A DNA stretch of 64,000 nucleotides from Candidatus Sumerlaeota bacterium (GTDB lineage Bacteria > Sumerlaeota > Sumerlaeia > Sumerlaeales > Sumerlaeaceae): positions 1 through 64,000 of the forward strand of contig JAPLSQ010000052.1 of assembly GCA_026398535.1 (NCBI GenBank), in the 5' to 3' direction. Shown here in pieces: positions 51,421 to 59,638 of this stretch (position 1 is its first letter; every line of letters starts with the position of its first letter). The notes under the pieces were generated by a model that was not told the DNA's origin, did no database searches, and worked only from the letters and a program-made list of their open reading frames with translations. The position numbers and the translations under genes were made by a program.

Positions 51421-53424
51421 TCAGGCCGTCGCGGCCTCTCCATATTGTTCATTCCACAACTCCGCGTAAAGCCCGCCGCGCGCCAGCAACTCGTCATGCG
51501 AACCCTCCTCGACGAGCCGCCCGTCGTCAAGCACAAGGATGCGGTCGAGGGGGCGCACGAGCGCCAGCCGGTGCGAGATGATCAGCGCCGAGCGGCCCTC
51601 AAGCGTCTTCCAAAGCGTTTCCATCACCTCCGCCTCCGTCACACTGTCGAGCGAGGCCGTCGGCTCGTCGAGAATCATAAACCGGGGATTTCGGACGATG
51701 GCGCGGGCAATGCCGATGCGTTGTTTCTGGCCGCCCGAAAGTCGCGTGCCCTCGGCAAGATTCGTCTCCAGCCCGTCGGGCAGCTCCCCGATGAATTCCG
51801 TCACGTCAGCCGCATCCATCGCCGCTCGAATATCTTTTTGGGTGGCATCGGGATTGCTGAAGAGCAATTGGTCGCGGATCGTCCCCTGGAACAAGTACGT
51901 TTCCTGCATGATGGCGCCCACTTGGTACTGGTACGTCTCGGACTGCACCGATTTGACATCCCATCCGTCCATGCGCACGACGCCTGAGTCGGGATCAAAC
52001 AGACGCAGGGCCAGCTTGGCCAGCGTGCTCTTGCCCGCCCCGCTGGGCCCCACGATGCCCACCTTCTCACCCGGGTGAATGTTGAACGACAATCCCTTGA
52101 TGACCTCCATCCCCGGATTATACGAAAAATGCGCATCGTCGAAGCTGAGAGCGCCCTCCACCTCCGGCGCGCGCGGAGCCCCCGGAGCATCCTTCACCAT
52201 GGGCTCAATGCTCATCGTCTCGAAAACACGCTCGGCCGGAATCAGCAACAAGCGGATATTTTGAAACTCGTTGATAAGGTTGACCAGCGGCCACGTCAAC
52301 GCGTCAACCCAGAACACGAACAGAAGCGCCTTGCCGTAGGTGATCTCGCCGGTGATCACCAGGTAATAGGAAAAGACGATCAGACCCTGTGTTTTGAGCC
52401 ATGGCAGAATGCCCGGTGTCAGGATGAACCCGAACAGCAGTATCTGCAGGCGCTGGAGCCACACTTGGAGGGTTCTATGACGGTAGAACGCACAGTGGCG
52501 CTCCATGAACTTGCGCAATTCGTGGCGCTGGCGGGCGAACACCTTGACCGTCTGAACGCCGGCAATGCCTTCCTGAATCACGGCGTTCAGATATTGCTCG
52601 CTCGCGCGCACGCGGCGGTCCACACGCCGCAGCCAGGACGCCAGCAAATGGTAGAGCAGCGTGAACGGAATCATGTAGAGCAGCACGATCATGATGACCG
52701 TGCGGTTGAACACCAGCCCCACCACCAGGATCAGCCATGTGAAATCCAGAACATACTGAACCATGCCGGGCAGACCGCCAAAGATTGGAGTGAACGTGAT
52801 CAGCCCGACAGTCGAGTCGACGTCATTGATGGCGCGGTACATATGCTCGCCTGTTGGGCGGCGCTGATAAAAGCGCAGCGACATGCGGTTGAGGTGGCGG
52901 AAAAATTGAATGCGCAGGCGCGCGCGCAAGATGGCTGGCAGATAAATTTTCAAAATTTCGCTCACAAGTGTCGGCCAGCGGAAAATCAGGCCGGGTGTCA
53001 GCACCACCCACACGCCCAGTCCCATCGCCAGCGCCACCCACCACATGCTCCAGTCCTGGTCGGGCAGGGCGTAATCAACAATGAGCGACAGCGGCCAAAC
53101 CGACAGCGCTTTAAAGATTCCCATCGTCACGGTGCAGAGGATGATGTAGAGCGTCTGATGCCAATAGGGCTTGAGGAAGCGGACAAAGAAGAACAGCAGC
53201 TTCCATTGCCCGCGCGTCGTGCGCAGCGCGGATGTGGTGTCGAGCGCCAGCTCGGACTGGCAGACGAGATCAAGCGCCGAACCGGTCCGCTTTGGCTGGC
53301 GTTTGGCATTCTCGTATGCGGCCGCGATTTCCTCTCGCGCGGCTTCGCGCGTCAGCGCAGGCTGAATCTGGTCGCCAAATTGCTGTTCAGCGAGAGGGCC
53401 TGTTTGTTTTTTTTCGCCGCTCAT
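51421..53424 (-). CDS. ABC exporter half-transporter 2 (permease-ATPase fusion)
   Basis: The 667-residue product has a long cytoplasmic N-terminal extension (about 90 residues), six membrane helices, and a nucleotide-binding domain. Walker A is GPSGAGKSTLAKLAL, the Q loop lies near GAIMQETYLF, the signature is LSGGQKQRIGIARAI, Walker B is RFMILDEPTASLD, and the H loop is IISHRLA. All catalytic residues look intact. Its ATG overlaps the stop of the first half-transporter (ATGA on the minus strand), so the two probably form a heterodimer, MsbA/LmrCD-like in organisation. Substrate unknown. Confidence 0.93.
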   Translation of the reverse strand: MSGEKKQTGPLAEQQFGDQIQPALTREAAREEIAAAYENAKRQPKRTGSALDLVCQSELALDTTSALRTTRGQWKLLFFFVRFLKPYWHQTLYIILCTVTMGIFKALSVWPLSLIVDYALPDQDWSMWWVALAMGLGVWVVLTPGLIFRWPTLVSEILKIYLPAILRARLRIQFFRHLNRMSLRFYQRRPTGEHMYRAINDVDSTVGLITFTPIFGGLPGMVQYVLDFTWLILVVGLVFNRTVIMIVLLYMIPFTLLYHLLASWLRRVDRRVRASEQYLNAVIQEGIAGVQTVKVFARQRHELRKFMERHCAFYRHRTLQVWLQRLQILLFGFILTPGILPWLKTQGLIVFSYYLVITGEITYGKALLFVFWVDALTWPLVNLINEFQNIRLLLIPAERVFETMSIEPMVKDAPGAPRAPEVEGALSFDDAHFSYNPGMEVIKGLSFNIHPGEKVGIVGPSGAGKSTLAKLALRLFDPDSGVVRMDGWDVKSVQSETYQYQVGAIMQETYLFQGTIRDQLLFSNPDATQKDIRAAMDAADVTEFIGELPDGLETNLAEGTRLSGGQKQRIGIARAIVRNPRFMILDEPTASLDSVTEAEVMETLWKTLEGRSALIISHRLALVRPLDRILVLDDGRLVEEGSHDELLARGGLYAELWNEQYGEAATA

Positions 53425-55241
53425 TCCCCGCCGCCTCCCGCCTGATCGTGCCACATGCGCGCGTACAATCCTCCTGCGCGGACAAGTCCGTCATGCGTCC
53501 CTTGCTCAACAATTTCGCCCTTCTCGAGCACCACGATGTGGTCGGCCTTGCGCACGGTGGTCAGCCGATGCGAGATGATCACGGTCGTGGCGCCCGCCAT
53601 GGCCTTCTCAAACGACCGCCAGATTTCATTTTCGGCTCGCGAGTCAAGCGCCGACGTCGGTTCATCGAGAATCAGCACGCGCGGCCAGCGCACAAGGGCG
53701 CGCGCGATGCCAAGCCGCTGTTTTTGTCCCCCCGACAGCTTCGAGCCCTCCGCCAGATCAGTGTGAAGGCTGTCAGGCATCGCCGCCACGAATTCGTCGG
53801 CCTCGGCCATCCTGAGCACTTTCCAGATCTCATCTTCGGGGGTGTCCATGCGGCCGTAGCGCACATTGTAGGCCACATCGCCGCCGAAGATGAACGTGTT
53901 TTGCATCACCGTGCCCACCTGATCCTGCCAGTCAGCCAGCCGCACCGTGTCGATGTCGTGGTTGTCCACGAGGATGCGGCCCGAATCGGGCCGGTAGAGC
54001 CGCAGCAGCAGGTTAAGCATGGTGGTCTTGCCGGCGCCGCTGCGCCCCACAATGCCCAGCGTGCTGCCCGGTTCGATCTCGAATGACACATTGCGCAGCA
54101 CAGGCGCCGCCGGGTCATAGGAAAACGACACGTTCTCAAAGCGAATGCGCCCCGCCACGCGCGGCATGGGCAGGGCATGGGGACGATCCTCCAGGGCCGG
54201 CTCGATATCGAGCGTCTCGAGGATGCGCTGGGCGGGCACCAACTGCTGGCGGATGTTGAGTAACAGATCCACAAGCCTCTTGAACGGATCGATGAAACGC
54301 GTCGAAAGGTGCAACAGCACCGTGAACGAACCCACCGAGATCTGGCCGATCATAAGCTGATAGATAAGGAACGTCCACATGCCGCCGATGGCGATCAGGT
54401 CCAGCGCCCAGAAGACGCCCTGAAGATAAAGAACCGTCAGGTAATCACGCAACAGTCCCGCGCGGACGGCCCGGAAAAACTGGCCCACATAGCGCGCGGT
54501 CATGCGGCGGCGGCGGCCATAGGCGGTGACCGTCTCTATGCCCGCCACTGCGTCGCGCAACACCGCCGGCACCGCCTGATCCTCCTTCTTCAGACGCAGG
54601 AACGCGTGCTTGATGCGCGTGTTCATCCAATAGCCGGCCACCGCGTAAACCGGCACCGTGATGGCGATGAGCAGGGCGGTCATCGGATTCAGCACCATTA
54701 CCAGCATCCCCTGCCAGATGATGTTGTTCGCGATCCGTAACATCTCTATCGGGTTCGACACGACCATGTTGATGACACCCCGTGAAAAGGGGGAAAGGTC
54801 GGGGCTGATGTCGGCGAGACAGCGGTACATGTGCTCGCCGATCGGGCGGCTTTGAAAGAACTGATAGGGAAGCCGGTGCAGGCATCTGTAGAACAGGCGC
54901 CGCAAATCAAGCGTCACAAACGTTTGCACATAATAGTCGAAGAACGCGCAAAGATGCTCGAGGAGCTGGTTGAGCCACAAGCATGTGGCGGCCAGTCCAA
55001 CGAACAGCGCCATCATGAACAGCCGCGTTTCGATCGGATTGGTGTCGTTTATCACCGCCTGGTCGACAACGGCCCTGGTCAGCAACAGCTCAATCTGGGT
55101 AATCGGAGCCATGACGGCAATCCCCAGCATGCAGAACAACAGCTTGTCCCAATAGGGAAGAACATGGCGCGCGAACCTGAAGTATGTCCGGACAGGATGC
55201 TGGAGCGGGGGGAATTGGCTCTGGTCCATCAGCCAATCCAT
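53421..55241 (-). CDS. ABC exporter half-transporter 1 (permease-ATPase fusion)
   Basis: The 606-residue product has six helices (FYDYYVQTFVTLDLRRLFYRCLHRLPYQFFQSRPIGEH-like coupling region) and a nucleotide-binding domain with Walker A GRSGAGKTTMLNLLL, signature LSGGQKQRLGIARAL, Walker B VLILDEPTSALD and IISHRLTTV. It is the first gene of a five-gene minus-strand operon with half-transporter 2, a HlyD-like adaptor, the GH38-like protein and the sialate esterase. This gene set suggests export of a lipid-linked or free glycan or peptide. An alternative Met start lies at 55226. Confidence 0.93.
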   Translation of the reverse strand: MDWLMDQSQFPPLQHPVRTYFRFARHVLPYWDKLLFCMLGIAVMAPITQIELLLTRAVVDQAVINDTNPIETRLFMMALFVGLAATCLWLNQLLEHLCAFFDYYVQTFVTLDLRRLFYRCLHRLPYQFFQSRPIGEHMYRCLADISPDLSPFSRGVINMVVSNPIEMLRIANNIIWQGMLVMVLNPMTALLIAITVPVYAVAGYWMNTRIKHAFLRLKKEDQAVPAVLRDAVAGIETVTAYGRRRRMTARYVGQFFRAVRAGLLRDYLTVLYLQGVFWALDLIAIGGMWTFLIYQLMIGQISVGSFTVLLHLSTRFIDPFKRLVDLLLNIRQQLVPAQRILETLDIEPALEDRPHALPMPRVAGRIRFENVSFSYDPAAPVLRNVSFEIEPGSTLGIVGRSGAGKTTMLNLLLRLYRPDSGRILVDNHDIDTVRLADWQDQVGTVMQNTFIFGGDVAYNVRYGRMDTPEDEIWKVLRMAEADEFVAAMPDSLHTDLAEGSKLSGGQKQRLGIARALVRWPRVLILDEPTSALDSRAENEIWRSFEKAMAGATTVIISHRLTTVRKADHIVVLEKGEIVEQGTHDGLVRAGGLYARMWHDQAGGGGE

Positions 55242-55425
55242 CCTGTTGCGGGTGTGCCCGCCCCGCGCCCGTCAGGATTCATGCGGGCTCCATGCGACCG
55301 CAAAGACTGCCTGCGCGCGCCAAGTGTTTGTGATGCGTTGTATTAATCGCATTTCATTAATGGAATTATGTCAGCGTATAATTTCAATCATTAAGCCGTT
55401 TTCTGTCCGACTGTTTTCGATGCTC
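55242..55425 (-). promoter_or_regulatory. AT-rich leader/promoter region of the ABC exporter operon
   Basis: This 184-base gap between the second pseudopilin stop and half-transporter 1 is markedly AT-rich in its middle part (about 55330-55400), unlike the flanking genes. It reads on the minus strand through TTGAAA and CATAAT-like boxes. It is the only sensible place for the operon promoter. No clear terminator for the pseudopilin is visible. Confidence 0.35.
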
Positions 55426-56001
55426 CTAAGGCATGATGAAATCCTGACCGCGGAAGATGTCGCCCCGGCTGATGGCGCCATTGGTCGGATCGTAGAGCGC
55501 CCAGTCCTTGAGTTCTGGATCGCCCCCAAAAAACAGCCTTGGCGAATATCCTTTATAAATGCCCCATGTGTCGCATCGCAGGTTGGGCCCGTTGCTTGCC
55601 AGCGACCAGATTTTGGCGGGGTCCGGGGGAATGGGGTAGGACGTGTAAATAAAACTGTAGCGGCCTTCCGGCGGCATCAACGCTTCGGGCTCGGCCGCGG
55701 GGAGGAAAAGATCGGGGGGAATGGAGGAAAGGTAGGCCACGGGCGTCGTCAGAGGCTTGAGCAGCCAGCCGCCGCCCATTTCAATTTCTTCAGCGGGAGG
55801 AATGACTTCGGGATAGCGGCGCTTGTCGGCATGAAAAGCTTCGAGGGCGGTCGCGATGGCGCGCATGTCATTTTTCACCCGCGCAACCTTTGACCTCACC
55901 TGCGCCTCAAGCAAATTGGGAATCGCGATCGCCGCGAGCAACGCAATGATGCCGACTGTGACCAACAGCTCAATCAGCGTGAATCCCCGGCGCGCGCTCA
56001 T
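55426..56001 (-). CDS. Second pseudopilin-like protein with prepilin N-terminus
   Basis: The 191-residue product begins MSARRGFTLIELLVTVGIIALLAAIAIPNLLEAQVRSK, a prepilin signal with cleavage after Gly6 and Glu5 of the mature protein. DMRAIATALEAFHADKRRYPEV follows. The end reads LYDPTNGAISRGDIFRGQDFIMP, matching the YDPTNG-x-x-S-x-GD tail of the 42.4 kb pseudopilin. It is coupled by ATGA to the upstream 169-residue anchored protein, so they are made together. No other type II secretion or pilus gene is near. Probably a minor pseudopilin or a stand-alone surface filament subunit. Confidence 0.9.
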   Translation of the reverse strand: MSARRGFTLIELLVTVGIIALLAAIAIPNLLEAQVRSKVARVKNDMRAIATALEAFHADKRRYPEVIPPAEEIEMGGGWLLKPLTTPVAYLSSIPPDLFLPAAEPEALMPPEGRYSFIYTSYPIPPDPAKIWSLASNGPNLRCDTWGIYKGYSPRLFFGGDPELKDWALYDPTNGAISRGDIFRGQDFIMP

Positions 56002-56507
56002 TTCGCGGACATCCTCTCGTTCGTGCGCCGTTTCACCTCTCCCTTCATTTTGTCGAAATCAGAGGGTGAGAAACGGTCGCGTCCGGCTTCAAACATCTCG
56101 TCAACAATCCGATCCTGCACCATCTTCCGCACTGGCCTGAGGCGCTGCAACTGATCGGGTGTCAGAATCTTGTCCATCACATGCTGCTTGTCGATGAGCT
56201 CGGTGAGCGTGCGCGGAGGCTCTTTCCATATCGAAATGACTTGCTGGCGCTGATCGGGTGAAAGGGCGAGCACGAAACTGGCGCCGCTCATGACGGCGCG
56301 CATGACACCCTCCTGATGAGCCTTGGGCACGGTGGGGATAAGGTCAAGCACGGGCACAGGCGGCTTCAGCCTGGCATAAAGCCGGCGATAATATTGCCAG
56401 CTCCATACGCACGCCGCCACGCCCGCCACGGCGAACAGACAGGCCACCGTCAGCCGCGCCATCCTGCGGCGCCCCTTTTTGGGCGCCTCTGTGCCGGTCA
56501 GTTCCAC
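55998..56507 (-). CDS. Membrane-anchored helical protein with LTPDQ motif
   Basis: Not recognised as a family. The 169-residue product has a basic cytoplasmic start, one helix (about 18-36, LTVACLFAVAGVAACVWSW), and a periplasmic helical domain. That domain contains LSPDQRQQVISIWKEPP and ILTPDQLQRLRPVRKMVQDRI. 'LTP-x-Q' repeats recall Spy/CpxP-like periplasmic helical proteins. Because its stop overlaps the pseudopilin start, it may help place or sense that pilin. The evidence for this is only genomic. Confidence 0.65.
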   Translation of the reverse strand: MELTGTEAPKKGRRRMARLTVACLFAVAGVAACVWSWQYYRRLYARLKPPVPVLDLIPTVPKAHQEGVMRAVMSGASFVLALSPDQRQQVISIWKEPPRTLTELIDKQHVMDKILTPDQLQRLRPVRKMVQDRIVDEMFEAGRDRFSPSDFDKMKGEVKRRTNERMSAK

Positions 56508-56516
56508 CTGCGCGCC

Positions 56517-56693
56517 TTACTTTCTTGTTTTCATGTCCATGGCAAGGGGATTTCTCCAAACCATGCAAACGGATTCTTCTGTCTTCAGCCACTCGCCGGA
56601 TTGCTTCGGCGGTTCAACGGCATAAATCCGCTCGCGTGCGCGACTGTCCTGATATTCATGGAGCGGCGTGATCAGCGCAAACACGCATGTCAT
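56517..56693 (-). CDS. Small ORF of uncertain status
   Basis: A 58-codon frame starting MTCVFALITPLHEYQDSRARERIYAVEPP and ending NPLAMDMKTRK lies in the 218-base gap between the ADP-ribosylglycohydrolase stop and the anchored protein start. It is 9 bases before the latter and on the same strand. It contains the tail of the preceding gene's untranslated part and no ribosome binding site is clear. It may be a real small protein or a chance frame. Confidence 0.3.
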   Translation of the reverse strand: MTCVFALITPLHEYQDSRARERIYAVEPPKQSGEWLKTEESVCMVWRNPLAMDMKTRK

Positions 56694-56725
56694 GACCCGG
56701 CAATGCCATGAAATCTCCCGCGCGT

Positions 56726-58087
56726 TCAACGAAGTTTCTTGCATACGACAAATGTGTCGCGCGCGATTTTGTCCACACTTACAGTTTCATACCCCGTCAT
56801 GCTGGTCTTGAGCGTGTTGTTGAGCTTGGCCTGCCACGAGTGCGGGATCGCGTCCGCGCCGCGCATCATGCCAAATATCGACCCAACGGTGGCGCCGTTG
56901 CAATCCGTGTCAAAGCCCGGCATCACCGCGCGGCAGATCGAAGTTCCAAAATCGTCTTCGCCCCACAGAAACGCCACGGCGCATATGACGGCGTTTGAAT
57001 TCGTGTGGCACCAGTCATGGCCAAAATCCTCCTTCCAGCGCTTCTGGATGTTTGCGACCGCGGCCTCATAGGAAAGCTTCTCCTCGCGCCACGCCATGAC
57101 CGTCACAATGTCCTCGTACAGCCTGCTTGTCTCGGGGATTTCGGACAATCCCGTCCTCAAAAGCTCCCCGATGCTGTCGCAATACGGAGCGGCCGCGATC
57201 ATGGCGGCCATGAGCATCTCGCCATAAATGCCATTCTTCACATGGCTGATCGACGCATCGCGCCACGCGAACTCAGCCGCCCGCTCGGGATTGCCAGCAT
57301 TGACATACCCGAAGGCGTCGGCGCGAATCTGGGCGCCAATCCATTCGCGGAAGGGATTGCGGAACAAGGCGCTGGCCGGCGGAGCGATGTTCATGGCGAA
57401 GTTGCGGTAAGCCAGGCGCTCCGCCGTGCATGTGGCTTCCAGCGGCAGGCGCCGCATCCATGTCATGGCAACATCGCGGGGCGTGAAGTCCTTCCCACGC
57501 TCCTGCATGATCATCAGGCCGATCGTTGTGTAGTTGGTGTCATCATCAATCGGCATGTTATCGATTTTGTCATACCAAGCCCTTGAAACAAGATCGGGGA
57601 AATCCTTTTTAGCCTTGCCGCTAAAACCGAAACGAATATAATCACGCAAAGGCCACTGGCCGGTGGCCTTGAGAAAAGCCTCGATGTCCCATGAGCGCAC
57701 ACCCTCAACCGGCTTGCCGAGCAGGCACCCAATACAGCGGCCAAGCCAAGCCCCATGGATGCGGTTCATAAGCTCCTTGTCCGAAAGTTTGACGGGATAC
57801 TGCCGCGGACCGCGCACGCGAAGCTTGCGTATGCCGGAAAGATCTGATGGCTCGGTGTAAGCGTAGCCTTTGCGCATCGGAAGCTTCTGCGCCGCGTCCA
57901 CGAGAGCCTGCGCCTTGATTTGCGTGTCCCACCGCGCCAGCTTTTCGTTGCCCAGCTTGATCATGCGCTGAAACTGCGCCTTGAGGCGCGACACATCGCG
58001 CCCCTCGTCCTCCAACTGCTTCAGCTCGATCTTGAGTTCATCCGCGCTCAGCCACAACCACCCGATGTTCATCGTTTCCCGCATCAT
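56726..58087 (-). CDS. ADP-ribosylglycohydrolase-family protein with N-terminal extension
   Basis: The 453-residue product has a helical N-terminal extension of about 105 residues. The DraG/ARH fold follows: IHGAWLGRCIGCLLGKPVEG, the metal-site IDDDTNYTTIGLMIM, LPLEATCTAERLAYRNFAMNIAPP, and the second metal site MPGFDTDCNGATVGSIFGMMRG. These acidic triads bind the two Mg ions of the family. Known members remove ADP-ribose from proteins or ligands, but PVC-type homologues beside Gfo/Idh genes have no proven substrate. A 36-codon frame ends in its ATG (ATGA). The start could be Met2. Confidence 0.88.
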   Translation of the reverse strand: MMRETMNIGWLWLSADELKIELKQLEDEGRDVSRLKAQFQRMIKLGNEKLARWDTQIKAQALVDAAQKLPMRKGYAYTEPSDLSGIRKLRVRGPRQYPVKLSDKELMNRIHGAWLGRCIGCLLGKPVEGVRSWDIEAFLKATGQWPLRDYIRFGFSGKAKKDFPDLVSRAWYDKIDNMPIDDDTNYTTIGLMIMQERGKDFTPRDVAMTWMRRLPLEATCTAERLAYRNFAMNIAPPASALFRNPFREWIGAQIRADAFGYVNAGNPERAAEFAWRDASISHVKNGIYGEMLMAAMIAAAPYCDSIGELLRTGLSEIPETSRLYEDIVTVMAWREEKLSYEAAVANIQKRWKEDFGHDWCHTNSNAVICAVAFLWGEDDFGTSICRAVMPGFDTDCNGATVGSIFGMMRGADAIPHSWQAKLNNTLKTSMTGYETVSVDKIARDTFVVCKKLR

Positions 58088-58191
58088 TTGTCTCCTTTGA
58101 AGTGAAACTCAGAGGGCAAGCCCGCCAGCCCGCGCCGCAACCTCGAAAGCGTCTGTATTTGCTCATCATGACGCGCGTTGAACTCTGTCAT
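58084..58191 (-). CDS. 36-codon ORF coupled to the ADP-ribosylglycohydrolase gene (possible remnant)
   Basis: The frame reads MTEFNARHDEQIQTLSRLRR then GLAGLPSEFHFKGDK, and its TGA overlaps the next ATG as ATGA, the signature of coupled genes. The open frame continues about 9 codons further upstream to TAA without a start, so it could be the tail of a lost larger gene. There is no ribosome binding site before the Met. The amphipathic helix and codon use look coding. Low confidence that it is functional. Confidence 0.35.
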   Translation of the reverse strand: MTEFNARHDEQIQTLSRLRRGLAGLPSEFHFKGDK

Positions 58192-58210
58192 TTGCCGCGC
58201 AATATCAACA

Positions 58211-58304
58211 CTTTTTATGGATTATTGCCCTGGGCGGGGAAACCACCGCGCCAGATTTCATCACAGGCATGCAGGTCAAGGAGCCGGACGGCGCGACCGA
58301 ATAA
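58211..58304 (+). pseudogene. Possible C-terminal coding remnant before the oxidoreductase gene
   Basis: One plus-strand frame reads FLWIIALGGETTAPDFITGM followed by QVKEPDGATE and a TAA at 58302-58304. Codon choice is like that of neighbouring genes, but no start or identifiable family is present. It abuts the minus-strand 36-codon frame. The rest of the 58088-58421 gap, from 58305 on, appears noncoding and AT-richer. Confidence 0.3.
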
Positions 58305-58421
58305 TCGGCCCCCGCCAATTCATACGCCCAGACCGCGGCGGAATGTGGTTGTTGACTAAAAATATGTCGGGGCACAAAACGCCGCACAATCAACATCAAT
58401 TTTCGATTACAGGAACGCATC

Positions 58422-59537
58422 ATGCACGAGAAAAAAACAGCGGTTGGCATCATCGGATGTGGCAACATCAGCGGCGTCTATTTCACGAATCTCGATCTGT
58501 TTGAAAATGTCAGGGTCGCGGCATGCGCCGACCTCAATATGGATGCCGCAAGAGCGAAAGCCAAGGAGCACAAATGCCGCGCGATGTCCGTCGAGGATCT
58601 TCTTGACGACAAAGAGATCAGCATCGTCCTTAACCTGACGGTTCCCAAGGCTCATTTCAGCGTGGCCATGAGCGCCCTCAAGGCGGGCAAGCACATCTAT
58701 GGCGAGAAGCCTCTCACACTAACGCGCGATGAGTCCAAAACGCTGTTGCAAACCGCCGCGGGCAAGGGATTGCGCGCGGGGAATGCCCCCGACACCTTTC
58801 TCGGCGGCAGCCACCAGACATGCCGCAAGATTCTCGACGACGGCTGGATCGGCGGGCCTGTCGCCGCCGACGCCTTCATGCTTTGCCACGGCCATGAAAG
58901 CTGGCACCCAAGCCCGGAATTTTACTATGAACAAGGCGGCGGGCCGATGTTCGACATGGGACCCTATTATCTGACAGCCCTTGTCAATCTTATGGGCCCC
59001 GTGAAACGCGTGTGCGGCTCCGCGCGCAAGACATTCCCCGAACGGCGCATCACCAGCGCGCCGAAATACGGCAAAATCGCGCGCGTGGAAACACCAACGC
59101 ATATCGCGGGAATCATGGATTTCACGAACGGTGCCATTGGAACGATCATCACAAGCTTTGACACATGGGACAGCCAACTGCCCCGCATCGAAATTCACGG
59201 CACGCGCGGTTCAATGATCGTCCCCGATCCCAACGGCTTCGGCGGCCCCATCCTGATCAGCGTTCCTGGCCGCACCAAGGGATGGCAGGAAATCCCGCCG
59301 GCGTATGGATTCCTTGAAAACAAGCGCGGTGTCGGCGTGGCCGACATGGCGGCCGCCATTCACGACGAACACCCCCACCGCGCCACCGGCGAATTGGCCG
59401 CGCATGTCCTTGATGTCATGCAATCATTCATCGATTCATCAGAACAGAATAAGCACATTTGCCCGCAAACCGCTTGCGAAAGGCCCGCGCCGCTTCCCTT
59501 GGGACTGCCCGAAAACGCTGTCTGTGTGAGCGTGTGA
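58422..59537 (+). CDS. Gfo/Idh/MocA-family NAD(P)-dependent sugar oxidoreductase
   Basis: The 371-residue product has the Rossmann start TAVGIIGCGNISGVYFTN, the second strand CADLNMDAARAKAKEHKC, and the family motif GKHIYGEKPLTLTRDES with the catalytic Lys in EKP. The C-terminal beta-sheet domain contains GPMFDMGPYYLTALVNLMGPVKRV. It oxidises or reduces a sugar or cyclitol in the cytoplasm; substrate unknown. No signal peptide. It is divergent from the ADP-ribosylglycohydrolase gene, a frequent neighbour in related bacteria. Confidence 0.93.
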   Translation: MHEKKTAVGIIGCGNISGVYFTNLDLFENVRVAACADLNMDAARAKAKEHKCRAMSVEDLLDDKEISIVLNLTVPKAHFSVAMSALKAGKHIYGEKPLTLTRDESKTLLQTAAGKGLRAGNAPDTFLGGSHQTCRKILDDGWIGGPVAADAFMLCHGHESWHPSPEFYYEQGGGPMFDMGPYYLTALVNLMGPVKRVCGSARKTFPERRITSAPKYGKIARVETPTHIAGIMDFTNGAIGTIITSFDTWDSQLPRIEIHGTRGSMIVPDPNGFGGPILISVPGRTKGWQEIPPAYGFLENKRGVGVADMAAAIHDEHPHRATGELAAHVLDVMQSFIDSSEQNKHICPQTACERPAPLPLGLPENAVCVSV

Positions 59538-59638
59538 GACCACAATTTTCCTGGATGACATGTTTTGAATTAATTTTTACGGAAGTTGATATAAAGCAAG
59601 TTTTATATTAAATTTCACCAAAGATAAGAAACATCAGT
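59538..59638 (+). promoter_or_regulatory. AT-rich promoter/leader of the DENFEG-domain protein gene
   Basis: This 101-base gap is strikingly AT-rich (TTTTGAATTAATTTTTACGG and on). Possible boxes are TTGAAT at 59565 with TATAAA at 59590 (19-base spacer), or TATATT at 59604. A weak purine-rich AAGATAAGAA precedes the GTG start. A strong terminator follows the gene, so it is probably a single-gene, well-expressed unit. Confidence 0.4.

Noticed and set aside
52075-53445. 456-codon plus-strand frame opposite ABC half-transporter 2
   Set aside because: Antisense of the ABC transporter gene; Gln/His/Arg-rich without any recognisable motif.
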